From Ramlibacter sp. (GTDB taxonomy: Bacteria; Pseudomonadota; Gammaproteobacteria; Burkholderiales; Burkholderiaceae_C), in contig JADJPY010000012.1 in assembly GCA_016713005.1 (NCBI GenBank), positions 248,001-312,000 on the forward strand: 64,000 bases of DNA, read 5' to 3'. The position numbers and the translations under genes were made by a program. Of this stretch, positions 17,210 through 26,598 are shown piece by piece (position 1 is the first letter of the stretch; every line of letters begins with the position of its first letter). The notes below the pieces were generated by a model, which worked only from the letters and a program-made list of their open reading frames with translations, searched no databases and was not told the origin of the DNA.

Positions 17210-18261
17210 TGAGCGCCTCGGGCATCGTCTTCAAGGACATCACCAAACGCTACGGCAGCGACCCGTCGGCGCCACTGGCCGTCAAGGGCATCAGCTTCGA
17301 GGTGCCGCGTGGCACGCTCACCACCATCCTTGGGCCCTCGGGCTGCGGCAAGACCACCACGCTGCGCATGATCGCCGGGCTGGAAACACCGACCTCGGGC
17401 CAGATCTTGATTGCGGGGCAGGACGTCACCACCCTGGGTCCGGCCCAGCGCAACGTGAGCATGATGTTCCAGAGCTATGCGCTGTTCCCGCACATGGATG
17501 TGCTGGAGAACGTGATGTACGGCCTGCGCATGTCGGGCGTGGCGAAAGACTCCGCCCGCAGCCGCGCAGTCGAGGCGCTGCGCAACGTGGGCCTGGTGGG
17601 CTTTGACGACCGGCTGCCCAGCGAACTCTCGGGCGGGCAGCAGCAGCGTGTGGCGCTGGCGCGCGCGCTGGTGCTGGAGCCGGCGGTGCTGCTGTTTGAC
17701 GAGCCGCTGTCCAACCTGGACGCCCGTCTGCGCCGCGAGATGCGCGAGGAAATCCGCACGCTGCAGCAGCGCCTGCAGCTCACCGTGGCCTATGTGACGC
17801 ATGACCAGAGCGAAGCGCTGGCCGTGAGCGACCAGATCATCGTGATGGATGGCGGCCTGATTGCCCAAAGCGGCACCCCTCAGGACCTGTACGAATACCC
17901 GCAGACGGAGTTCGTGGCCGGCTTCATGGGCGAGGCCATGCTGTTCCCGGCGCGCGCCGACGCCAGCGGCACCGTGTCGCTGGGTCCGCTGCGCATCACG
18001 CCGCGCCAGACCATGGCGGAAGGCGCGGTCAAGGTGGCGGTCCGACCCGAGGCCTGGCACATCGGCCCGCCCGGCGTCGGGCTGGCTGCGCGGCTGGCCA
18101 AGGCCGCCTACCTGGGCAGCAATTACGAATACACGTTTGAGACCGAACTGGGCGCCATCTTTGTGGTGTCGCCCGACCTCACCCATGTGTTGCAGCCGGG
18201 GTCTGATGTGGGCCTGAGCCTGGCCGACCATGGCGTGTCAGTGGTGGCCGACGCGGGCTGA
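17209..18261 (+). CDS. ABC transporter ATP-binding protein, AfuC/FbpC-like
   Basis: A 350-residue ATPase: Walker A GPSGCGKTT, Q-loop MFQSYALFPH, signature LSGGQQQR, Walker B LLFDEPLSNLDAR and switch His in VTHDQSEAL. The C-terminal 110 residues form a TOBE-type regulatory domain as in MalK/FbpC/PotA relatives. It is translationally coupled to the permease. The importer operon probably ends here, since 163 non-coding bases separate it from tal. Confidence 0.93.
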   Translation: MSASGIVFKDITKRYGSDPSAPLAVKGISFEVPRGTLTTILGPSGCGKTTTLRMIAGLETPTSGQILIAGQDVTTLGPAQRNVSMMFQSYALFPHMDVLENVMYGLRMSGVAKDSARSRAVEALRNVGLVGFDDRLPSELSGGQQQRVALARALVLEPAVLLFDEPLSNLDARLRREMREEIRTLQQRLQLTVAYVTHDQSEALAVSDQIIVMDGGLIAQSGTPQDLYEYPQTEFVAGFMGEAMLFPARADASGTVSLGPLRITPRQTMAEGAVKVAVRPEAWHIGPPGVGLAARLAKAAYLGSNYEYTFETELGAIFVVSPDLTHVLQPGSDVGLSLADHGVSVVADAG

Positions 18262-18424
18262 GCAACCGCGACTGCAGGCTTCGTCCGGATTCGGGGCGCA
18301 CGACCGCAGCCACAGGTATTTGCGGTCCTCCGTGCCCACCAGCGACATCCGGTGCCCCGGTCCGACGGCGTTTCGGTGACCGCGACAAACCCCTCCCAGG
18401 GTATTGCAGAACGATAATCGCCCC

Positions 18425-19372
18425 ATGAACCAACTCGACGCGCTCAAGCAGGTCACCACCGTGGTGGCCGACACCGGCGACTTCCACCAGCTGGCCCGGT
18501 TCCAGCCGCAAGACGCCACGACCAACCCGTCGCTGATCCTCAAGGCTGTGCAGAAAGCGGAATACGCGCCGTTGCTCAAGGAAGCTGTGGCCAAGTTCCG
18601 GGGCAAGCCGCTGGACGAAATCATGGACCGCCTGCTGGTGCGTTTCGGGCGGGAGATTCTGGCCATCATCCCCGGCCGGGTCTCCACCGAGGTGGATGCC
18701 CGACTGAGCTTTGACAGCAATGCCACGCTGACCCGTGCCGAGCGCATCATCGAGCTGTACCAGGCGGAGGGCGTGCCGACCGAGCGCGTGCTGATCAAGA
18801 TCGCCGCCACCTGGGAGGGCATCCAGGCGGCGGCAAAACTCGAGCAACGCGGCATTCACACCAACCTGACACTGCTGTTCAGCTTTGCCCAGGCGGTGGC
18901 CTGCGGGCAGGCCCGCGTTCAGCTGATCTCTCCTTTCGGGGGCAGGATCTACGACTGGTACAAAAAAAGTGCGGGCCCGGGCTGGGATGAGGCCGCCAAT
19001 GCCGGTGCAAACGACCCGGGCGTCAAATCGGTGCGCCAGATCTACAACCACTACAAGCACTTCGGGATTGCCACCGAGGTCATGGGGGCGAGCTTTCGCA
19101 ACGTGGGACAGATCACCGCGCTGGCGGGGTGTGACTTGCTGACCATCAGCCCGGAGCTGCTGGCGCAGCTGGCCGCCACACAGGCCCCTCTGCCGCGCGC
19201 GCTCGACGGGTCTGCCGCCAAGGCGCTTTCGCTGCAACCGGTGAACTACGACGAAGCCGGCTTCCGCTATGCGCTCAACGAAGACGCCATGGCCACCGAG
19301 AAGCTGGCCGAAGGCATCCGCGCCTTCGCGGCGGACGCGGTCAAACTCGAGCAGCTGATGCTCTCCGCTTGA
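18425..19372 (+). CDS. tal: transaldolase
   Basis: A 315-residue class I aldolase-fold enzyme of the non-oxidative pentose phosphate pathway, exchanging a dihydroxyacetone unit between sedoheptulose 7-phosphate and glyceraldehyde 3-phosphate. Motifs: QDATTNPSLILKAVQ near the N-terminus, IPGRVSTEVDARLSFD, the Schiff-base lysine in RVLIKIAATWEG near residue 125, and NLTLLFSFAQAVAC. The ATG at 18425 gives the usual length. There is no clear ribosome site, but GATAAT lies 6 bases upstream, so a leaderless transcript is possible. The stop overlaps an in-frame TTG of pgi, suggesting a tal-pgi operon. Confidence 0.96.
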   Translation: MNQLDALKQVTTVVADTGDFHQLARFQPQDATTNPSLILKAVQKAEYAPLLKEAVAKFRGKPLDEIMDRLLVRFGREILAIIPGRVSTEVDARLSFDSNATLTRAERIIELYQAEGVPTERVLIKIAATWEGIQAAAKLEQRGIHTNLTLLFSFAQAVACGQARVQLISPFGGRIYDWYKKSAGPGWDEAANAGANDPGVKSVRQIYNHYKHFGIATEVMGASFRNVGQITALAGCDLLTISPELLAQLAATQAPLPRALDGSAAKALSLQPVNYDEAGFRYALNEDAMATEKLAEGIRAFAADAVKLEQLMLSA

Positions 19373-19395
19373 TCGAGTTGATCGTGTCGTACGAC

Positions 19396-20976
19396 ATGGA
19401 GCGCCCCCGCTGTGACCAGACGGCCGCGTGGGCTGCGCTGCATGCGTTGTTCGATGCGGGCGCGCGCGACTTTGACCTGCGCGACGCTTTCGCAGCCGAT
19501 CCTGGCCGGTTCGCGTCCTTCAGCCAGCAGGCACCCCATGTCTTTGCCGACCTGTCCAAGAACCTGATCGATGCGCCCACGCAGGCGCTCCTGCTGGAGC
19601 TGGCGCGTGAGTGCCGCGTGGAGCAACATCGCGACGCGATGTTTGCCGCAGAGGCTGTCAACTCCACCGAGCAACGCGCGGCAATGCATTTTTTGCTGCG
19701 AAATCCGGCTTCAGCCCCCGCCAGTGCTAGATCATCTGCTATAAAAAACATAGCAAATGACTGGCCGGAGGTGCTGGCCACGCGCCATGGCATGCTGGCT
19801 TACGCGGAAGCGGTGCGGGCAGACAGCGGCATCACGGACGTGGTGAACATCGGCATCGGCGGCTCCGACCTTGGGCCACAGATGGCGGTGGGCGCGCTCG
19901 ACGGATTTGCCATGCGGTCCAAGCGCTTTCACTTCGTATCCAACGTGGATGGCCATGCGCTGGCCAGGGTGCTGCGCGGACTGCGGCCGCAAAGCACGTT
20001 GTTTGTCGTGGCGTCCAAGACGTTCTCCACGGTGGAGACGCTGACCAACGCACGTTCGGCGCGGCAGTGGTTTGAGGCGGAAGGCGGTGCCGGCCTGGCG
20101 CAGCACTTTGTGGCGATCACGACCAATGTGACGGCGGCGCACGCGTTTGGCATCCAGACCTGCTTCGGGTTTCACGACTGGGTGGGCGGGCGGTATTCCA
20201 TGTGGTCGGCCATCGGCTTGCCGGTTGCGATCGCGATCGGGTCGCAGGGCTTTCGCGCCATGCTGGACGGCGCACACGCCATGGACGCGCATTTCTGCAA
20301 CGCTCCGCTCGAGCAGAACCTGCCCGTGAGGCTGGGTCTGCTGGATGTCTGGTACCGGAACTTCCATGGCTTTGGCAGCCGCTGCATCGCCCCGTACCAC
20401 AGCGCGCTGCAGCGCCTGCCGGCGTACCTGCAGCAGCTGGAAATGGAAAGCAATGGCAAGCGCGTGGACCAGCGGGGCCGTCCATTGCCCTTTGCCACAT
20501 CACCGGTGCTGTGGGGTGAGCCCGGCACCAACGGCCAGCACGCGTACTTCCAGATGTTGCACCAGGGCACGGATGTCGTGCCGGTCGAGTTCATCGCCGT
20601 GCGCAAGGCGGCGCACACCATGGCGGGCCACCATGAGCTGCTGCTGGCCAATGCGCTGGCCCAGGCCCAGGCGCTGATGGTCGGCCGGGCCGACGCGGGT
20701 GGTCACCGTGACTTTCCCGGCAACCGGCCCAGCACATTCCTCGTCCTGGATGAGCTCACGCCCGAAAGCCTTGGCGCGCTGGTGGCGCTGCAGGAGCACC
20801 GGGTGTTTGTCAGCGGCAGCCTCTGGGGCCTCAACAGTTTTGACCAATGGGGTGTTGAACTGGGCAAGGTGCTGGCCACGGATCTTGGGCGCAGACTGGC
20901 GTCGGGTGACACGAGCGGCCTGGATGGATCCACTGCAGGTTTGCTGGCTATCATGCGGTCAGGGCATCTTCCCTGA
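19396..20976 (+). CDS. pgi: glucose-6-phosphate isomerase with a repeat-encoded loop
   Basis: A 526-residue enzyme interconverting glucose 6-phosphate and fructose 6-phosphate. Signatures: NIGIGGSDLGP, VASKTFSTVETL, VGGRYSMWSAIGLP, GEPGTNGQHAYFQMLHQGTD, and a C-terminal SFDQWGVELGK. A TTG at 19369 overlapping the tal stop is possible, but ATG 19396 (MERPRCDQTAAW) matches the family start better. Residues about 101-121, between FLLRN and PEVLATRHGM, are encoded by a complete inverted copy of the dispersed GCTAT repeat. In E. coli Pgi the equivalent segment is a variable loop ahead of the sugar-binding core, so the enzyme is probably active. Confidence 0.95.
   Translation: MERPRCDQTAAWAALHALFDAGARDFDLRDAFAADPGRFASFSQQAPHVFADLSKNLIDAPTQALLLELARECRVEQHRDAMFAAEAVNSTEQRAAMHFLLRNPASAPASARSSAIKNIANDWPEVLATRHGMLAYAEAVRADSGITDVVNIGIGGSDLGPQMAVGALDGFAMRSKRFHFVSNVDGHALARVLRGLRPQSTLFVVASKTFSTVETLTNARSARQWFEAEGGAGLAQHFVAITTNVTAAHAFGIQTCFGFHDWVGGRYSMWSAIGLPVAIAIGSQGFRAMLDGAHAMDAHFCNAPLEQNLPVRLGLLDVWYRNFHGFGSRCIAPYHSALQRLPAYLQQLEMESNGKRVDQRGRPLPFATSPVLWGEPGTNGQHAYFQMLHQGTDVVPVEFIAVRKAAHTMAGHHELLLANALAQAQALMVGRADAGGHRDFPGNRPSTFLVLDELTPESLGALVALQEHRVFVSGSLWGLNSFDQWGVELGKVLATDLGRRLASGDTSGLDGSTAGLLAIMRSGHLP
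19697..19757 (-). repeat. GCTAT-type dispersed repeat, full copy translated inside pgi
   Basis: Read on the minus strand: TTTGCTATGTTTTTTATAGC, then after about 9 bases AGCACTGGCGGGGGCTGAAG and CCGGATTTCGC. This matches the intergenic copy at 48279 in both the palindrome and the tail. It lies in frame in pgi and encodes about 20 residues without a stop codon. Confidence 0.85.
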
Positions 20977-21002
20977 GAGATCCGGATGAGGAGCATTCAC
21001 CC

Positions 21003-21362
21003 ATGACTTTTGCAGAATCCATTCAGACCTGCCTGCGCAAGTACATCGATGTCAGCGGTCGGGCGCGGCGGTCCGAGTACTGGTGGTTTTCGTTGTTCCA
21101 GATCATCGCACTGGTCGTGGCCGCACTGGTTCACGAGGTGGTTTACGGGATCCTGGCTGTGGCTCTCCTTCTGCCGGCAATCGCAGTGACAGCGCGCCGG
21201 TTGCACGACATCGGACGCAGCGGCTGGTGGATGTTGATCGCATTCATCCCCATCCTGGGTGCGCTGATCCTGCTGTATTGGTGCATCAAGGCCGGCGACG
21301 CCCAGGCCAACAAGTGGGGGCCAGCGGCAGCGACTGCCCAGGTGGCTCCCGGCGCCCAGTGA
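21003..21362 (+). CDS. DUF805 (YhaH-like) inner-membrane protein
   Basis: A 119-residue small membrane protein. The N-terminal FAESIQTCLRKYIDVSGRARRSEYWWFSLF is the DUF805 signature (RARRSEYW/F followed by a membrane helix). A second helix pair contains ARRLHDIGRSGWWMLIAFIP, the other invariant block. Three to four hydrophobic segments are visible. The function of the family is not established. It has a ribosome site GAGGAG 9 nt upstream and is followed by a bidirectional terminator shared with groL. Confidence 0.9.
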   Translation: MTFAESIQTCLRKYIDVSGRARRSEYWWFSLFQIIALVVAALVHEVVYGILAVALLLPAIAVTARRLHDIGRSGWWMLIAFIPILGALILLYWCIKAGDAQANKWGPAAATAQVAPGAQ

Positions 21363-21378
21363 GACTTCGTGTTTTCCA

Positions 21379-21410
21379 TGAAAAAGGGCCGCATTTGCGG
21401 CCCTTTTCAT
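21379..21410. terminator. bidirectional terminator between the DUF805 gene and groL
   Basis: Perfect stem AAAAGGGCCGC / GCGGCCCTTTT with an ATTT loop, flanked by A and T runs that serve either strand. It lies 17 bases after the DUF805 stop and 20 bases from the groL stop, so it can end both convergent transcripts. Confidence 0.92.
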
Positions 21411-21429
21411 TGAGGCTGGAAGCCCGGAC

Positions 21430-23085
<1,656 letters not shown>

Positions 23086-23110
23086 GTTTGTTTCTCCTGA
23101 AATTCAAAAA

Positions 23111-23401
23111 TTACTTCTCAACGACCGCGAAGAGGTCTTCTTCCTTCATGACGAGCAATTCGTCACCGTCGACCTTGACCGTCTGGCCGCTGTACTTGCC
23201 AAACAGCACGCGGTCACCGACCTTGACGCCAACGGGGCTGAGTTCGCCCTTGTCGTTCTTCTTGCCCGGGCCCACGGCCAGCACTTCGCCCTGATCGGGC
23301 TTTTCGGCGGCGGCGTCGGGAATGACGATGCCCGAGGCGGTCTTGGTTTCGCTGTCAATACGCTTGACGATCACGCGATCGTGCAGAGGACGAAGTTTCA
23401 T
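23111..23401 (-). CDS. groS: co-chaperonin GroES (10 kDa)
   Basis: A 96-residue lid protein of the GroEL chamber: MKLRPLHDRVIVKRIDSETK, mobile-loop TASGIVIPDAAAEKPDQGEV, VGDRVLFGKYSG and ELLVMKEEDLFAVVE are all conserved. The frame is open further upstream, but the ATG at 23401 with AGGAG 5 nt before it gives the family length. First gene of the groESL operon. Confidence 0.98.
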   Translation of the reverse strand: MKLRPLHDRVIVKRIDSETKTASGIVIPDAAAEKPDQGEVLAVGPGKKNDKGELSPVGVKVGDRVLFGKYSGQTVKVDGDELLVMKEEDLFAVVEK

Positions 23402-23437
23402 GGCATCTCCTGGATAGAGCTTCAGTTGGAAATAGGG

Positions 23438-23457
23438 AGTGCTCAAAAGTGAGCACT
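23438..23457. promoter_or_regulatory. perfect inverted repeat in the groES leader
   Basis: AGTGCTCA-AAAG-TGAGCACT, 8-base arms and a 4-base loop, in the untranslated leader between the CIRCE element and groS. Its half-sites resemble GAGTGCT of CIRCE but the spacing is far shorter, so it is more likely an RNA hairpin than an HrcA site. Confidence 0.55.
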
Positions 23458-23491
23458 TATTCACTCAAGTTGGGTCCAGTGCGTTTGTTGG

Positions 23492-23517
23492 TAGCACTCG
23501 ACTCCAGCGAGTGCTAA
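23492..23517. promoter_or_regulatory. CIRCE operator (HrcA binding site) of groESL
   Basis: TAGCACTC, nine bases, GAGTGCTAA: it matches the CIRCE consensus TTAGCACTC-N9-GAGTGCTAA at all but the first base. It lies about 90 bases upstream of groS. HrcA binding here would block the overlapping promoter. Confidence 0.95.
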
Positions 23518-23544
23518 TGATACTGGTGTTTGGGCTGTTTTCAA
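23517..23544 (-). promoter_or_regulatory. groESL promoter
   Basis: On the minus strand TTGAAA (23544-23539), 16 bases, TATCAT (23522-23517). The -10 box touches the first base of CIRCE, the usual arrangement for HrcA control. The preceding C (CTTGAAA) also fits a sigma-32 -35, but I see no sigma-32 -10. Confidence 0.65.
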
Positions 23545-23684
23545 GGGCGTCGGTTGATTTTTAGGCGAATGGACGCCCATTCCCTGTGTGTGCAGGGGCC
23601 GGTGGACCCCTGTGCTACATTGCCCGCGCGGAGGTGCAGGATGGTATTTCAGGTCAACCGGGGTGCTTCCTTCCAGGAGCGTCA

Positions 23685-24386
23685 ATGGGTCTGCTGATTC
23701 CCCTGCTGGCCGGCTGGATCTTTTTCGGTGGTGTCGGGACCAGCCTGCTGACCCTGTACACCTTTTACCGTCACTTCCCGCAGGAATTCGACGGCGATTT
23801 CCCGACGATCAGCCACGCGGCGTCCTTTGACGCCACCGAACCGGCCTTTGCACTGGGCATGGGCAGCGTGGGTCTGTGCGTCGCTGTGAGCTGGATCCTG
23901 TATTGCGCCTACAACCGCCAGCACATCACGCACTCCAACGCGCCGCATCTGCACTGGTACAACCGGGCGGGACTGTTGCTTGGAGTACCCCAGGGCGTCT
24001 CGGTTTTCTTCATGGGTGTGTTCAGCCTGCGCAGCGGGCACGACATCCACATGGCCGCCAGCTACGGGGCGTTCATTTCCGGGACGCTGGCCATCCTTGT
24101 GGACGGGCTTGGCACGGCCCGCTGGCGCCTGCCGGATGGTGGCCCGTCCGGCGGCCTGCGAAAGCTGCGACGGCGCCTTTCCGTTGCAGTGGCGGTGTTC
24201 GGTTCGGTGTTCCTGTTCATGTTCGTCACAAAGAACAGCAATCCCCTGGGGGACTACCACCTCACGCGGTTGGTGTACGGGGCGTCGGAAATCCTTTTTT
24301 CCACCGCGTCGTTCTCATACGCGCCGCTGGCCGGGCTGGAAATGCTGATCGCGCACCGGCTTGCCAAAGCGACAAGTCGGGCCTGA
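23685..24386 (+). CDS. Frag1/DRAM/Sfk1-like integral membrane protein
   Basis: A 233-residue protein with about six hydrophobic segments and no signal peptide. It has a short first extracytoplasmic stretch with FPTISHAASFDATEPAFALG, then NRAGLLLGVPQGVSVFFMGV and IHMAASYGAFISGTLAIL. This order (P-x-IS, a PE/EP pair, N-x-AG-LLG, a His in the next helix) recalls the Frag1/DRAM/Sfk1 family, better known in eukaryotes, with scattered bacterial members of unknown role. The assignment is by eye. The start at 23685 has CAGGAG upstream, and the in-frame GTG at 23586 would add an unlikely leader. It diverges from groESL. Confidence 0.6.
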   Translation: MGLLIPLLAGWIFFGGVGTSLLTLYTFYRHFPQEFDGDFPTISHAASFDATEPAFALGMGSVGLCVAVSWILYCAYNRQHITHSNAPHLHWYNRAGLLLGVPQGVSVFFMGVFSLRSGHDIHMAASYGAFISGTLAILVDGLGTARWRLPDGGPSGGLRKLRRRLSVAVAVFGSVFLFMFVTKNSNPLGDYHLTRLVYGASEILFSTASFSYAPLAGLEMLIAHRLAKATSRA

Positions 24387-24417
24387 AAAATCCGGGTCTG
24401 CATGCGCCCGGAGCAGT

Positions 24418-25605
24418 TCAGCTCTTGAGCCCCGCCGCGTTGCGCAGCGTGGCAGCGCGATCGGTGCGCTCCCAGGTGAACTCGGGCTCTTCCCGGCCGA
24501 AGTGCCCATAGGCCGCCGTCTTTTCGTAGATGGGCCGCAGCAGGTCCAGCATCTGGATGATGCCCTTGGGGCGCAGGTCGAAGTGCTCATTGACCAACGC
24601 GGCGATCTGCTCGTCGGGGATCACGCCCGTGCCTTCGGTGTACACCGTCACGTTCATCGGCTTGGCCACGCCAATGGCGTAGGCCACCTGGATCTGGCAT
24701 TGCTTGGCCAGGCCGGCGGCCACGATGTTCTTGGCGACGTAGCGCGCGGCGTAGGCAGCGCTGCGGTCCACCTTGGATGGGTCCTTGCCGGAGAACGCGC
24801 CGCCGCCGTGGGGGCACGCGCCGCCATAGGTGTCCACGATGATCTTGCGGCCGGTCAGGCCGCAGTCGCCCTGCGGGCCGCCAATCACGAACCGGCCGGT
24901 CGGGTTGATCAGGTAGCGGGTGTTTTGCAGCCATTCCCTGGGCAGCACGGGCTTGATGATCTCCTCAATGATGGCTTCGTTGAAGCTGGCCTTCATTTTC
25001 TTGGGCGTCTCGCTCTGGTCGGGCGAGTGCTGGGTGGACAGCACCACCGTGTCGATGCTGTGGGGCTTGCCGTCCACATAGCGCATGGTCACCTGGCTCT
25101 TGGCATCCGGGCGCAAAAAGGGCAAGCGGCCGTCGCGGCGCAGCTGGGCCTGGCGCTCCACAAGACGGTGCGCGTAGTAGATGGGCGCGGGCATCAGCTC
25201 GGGCGTTTCGTCGCAGGCGTAGCCGAACATCAGGCCCTGGTCACCAGCGCCGGTATTCAGGTGGTCGTCGGACGCATGGTCCACGCCCTGGGCGATGTCG
25301 TTGCTCTGCTTGTCGTAGCAGACCATCACGGCGCAGCCCTTGTAGTCGATGCCGTATTCGGTGTTGTCGTAGCCGATGCGCTTGATGGTGTCGCGCGCGA
25401 CCTGGATGTAGTCCACGTGGGCGTTGGTGGTGATCTCGCCGGCCAGCACGACCAGGCCGGTGTTCGTCAGCGTTTCGGCCGCCACACGGCTGCGCGGGTC
25501 CTGCTTGAAGATCGCATCCAGGATGGCGTCGGAAATCTGGTCCGCCACCTTGTCGGGGTGGCCTTCGGACACGGATTCGGATGTAAAAAGGAAATCGTTC
25601 GCCAT
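24418..25605 (-). CDS. metK: S-adenosylmethionine synthetase
   Basis: A 395-residue cytosolic enzyme making S-adenosylmethionine from methionine and ATP. Signatures: FTSESVSEGHPDKVADQISD at the N-terminus, GAGDQGLMFGYACDET, and the glycine-rich GGGAFSGKDPSKVDRSAAY in the third domain. The ATG at 25605 (MANDFLFTSE) has CGGAG about 12 nt upstream; an ATG 8 codons further upstream is less likely. Divergent from the acyltransferase genes. I saw no convincing riboswitch in the 130-base leader. Confidence 0.97.
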   Translation of the reverse strand: MANDFLFTSESVSEGHPDKVADQISDAILDAIFKQDPRSRVAAETLTNTGLVVLAGEITTNAHVDYIQVARDTIKRIGYDNTEYGIDYKGCAVMVCYDKQSNDIAQGVDHASDDHLNTGAGDQGLMFGYACDETPELMPAPIYYAHRLVERQAQLRRDGRLPFLRPDAKSQVTMRYVDGKPHSIDTVVLSTQHSPDQSETPKKMKASFNEAIIEEIIKPVLPREWLQNTRYLINPTGRFVIGGPQGDCGLTGRKIIVDTYGGACPHGGGAFSGKDPSKVDRSAAYAARYVAKNIVAAGLAKQCQIQVAYAIGVAKPMNVTVYTEGTGVIPDEQIAALVNEHFDLRPKGIIQMLDLLRPIYEKTAAYGHFGREEPEFTWERTDRAATLRNAAGLKS

Positions 25606-25734
25606 TTGAATAAACTCCGTTGGTTGCAAGGCGCGTTGCCTGGCATGGAGCTTCGGCGAACGCTTTAGCAGCTTTGTTTAACGTCGCCCTGCAAGTAGTT
25701 CATAACTCGGCGACCCCGTCATTTTACTGTTCCC

Positions 25735-26598
25735 GTGAAACCCCTGTTCCTGCTCCTCAGTCGCAGTCCCTTGTGGCTGCTGCATGCGCTGGGCTGGCTG
25801 GTGGGCTGGATTGCCTTCGCGGGTTCGGGGGTGTACCGCGGCCGCTTCCTTGCGAACGCGCGGCAGGCGGGCATGGGATGGCGCCAGTTCCGCACGGCTG
25901 TTGGCGAGTCCGGCAAGCTGCTGGCTGAGTTGCCGCGCCTGTGGCTGGGCCCTCCCGTCCCGGTAACCTGGGATGGCGACGGGCTGATCGAACATGCCCT
26001 GGCGGCGGGGCGGGGCATCGTGTTCCTGACGCCGCATCTGGGGAGTTTTGAGATCACAGCCAGGGCGTACGCGCGGCGCTGGGGCGTGGGCGGGCGTCCC
26101 ATCACCGTGCTGTACCGGCCGGCCCGCAAGGCGTGGCTGGGTGATCTGGTGGACACCGCGCGCCAGACACCGGGCCTGCATGCCGTACCCACCACCCTGG
26201 GCGGGGTGCGCCAACTGGCCCGCGCGCTGCGCCAGGGCCATCCGGTGGGGCTGCTCCCGGACCAGGTGCCCCCCCAGGGGCTGGGTGTGTGGGCGCCGTA
26301 CTTCGGCCGCGACGCCTACACCATGACCCTGTCGGCCCGACTGGCGGGAGCGGCTGGAGCCGTGGTGTTGCTGGCCTGGGGTGAGCGACTGTCCCGCGGG
26401 CGAGGATTTTGTGTCCATCTGCGGCCCATGCCCGACGCGCTGGACGCCGACCCTGACCGTGCCGCGTCGCAGGTCAACGCGGCCATGGAGTCGCTGGTGC
26501 GCGAGGCGCCCGGCCAGTACCTGTGGGGCTATGCGCGCTACAAGCAACCGGGTGCATGGCAAGATGCCTCCCCCATGACCGAACGGAAGACCCCTTGA
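25735..26598 (+). CDS. lysophospholipid acyltransferase family protein, LpxL/HtrB-like
   Basis: A 287-residue protein with an N-terminal membrane anchor (LLSRSPLWLLHALGWLVGWIA) and the LPLAT catalytic motif H-x4-E in VFLTPHLGSFEITA near residue 100. GLLPDQVPPQGLGVWAPYFG is the second conserved block. Such enzymes add secondary acyl chains to lipid A precursors at the inner membrane. The start is a GTG at 25735 directly after the leader, and no better ATG exists. Its stop overlaps the next acyltransferase (TTGA), so the two are coupled. Which acyl position each modifies cannot be told. Confidence 0.87.
   Translation: MKPLFLLLSRSPLWLLHALGWLVGWIAFAGSGVYRGRFLANARQAGMGWRQFRTAVGESGKLLAELPRLWLGPPVPVTWDGDGLIEHALAAGRGIVFLTPHLGSFEITARAYARRWGVGGRPITVLYRPARKAWLGDLVDTARQTPGLHAVPTTLGGVRQLARALRQGHPVGLLPDQVPPQGLGVWAPYFGRDAYTMTLSARLAGAAGAVVLLAWGERLSRGRGFCVHLRPMPDALDADPDRAASQVNAAMESLVREAPGQYLWGYARYKQPGAWQDASPMTERKTP

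Noticed and set aside
15019..18261. A very long open frame (about 1080 codons) overlapping the AfuB-like permease and its ATPase
   Set aside because: Only its last third, from 17209, is a protein (the ATPase). The first two thirds are a shadow of the permease frame in high-G+C DNA, with Arg/Gly/His-rich nonsense sequence.
18262..18424. A further HexR box in front of tal-pgi
   Set aside because: No 15-base match to TGTAAT-N3-ATTACA was found in the 163-base gap; control of tal-pgi by HexR is therefore not claimed.
25606..25734. A SAM riboswitch in the metK leader
   Set aside because: The leader shows no recognisable SAM-I, SAM-II or SAH motif and no terminator/antiterminator pair; metK and the acyltransferases simply share a divergent promoter region.
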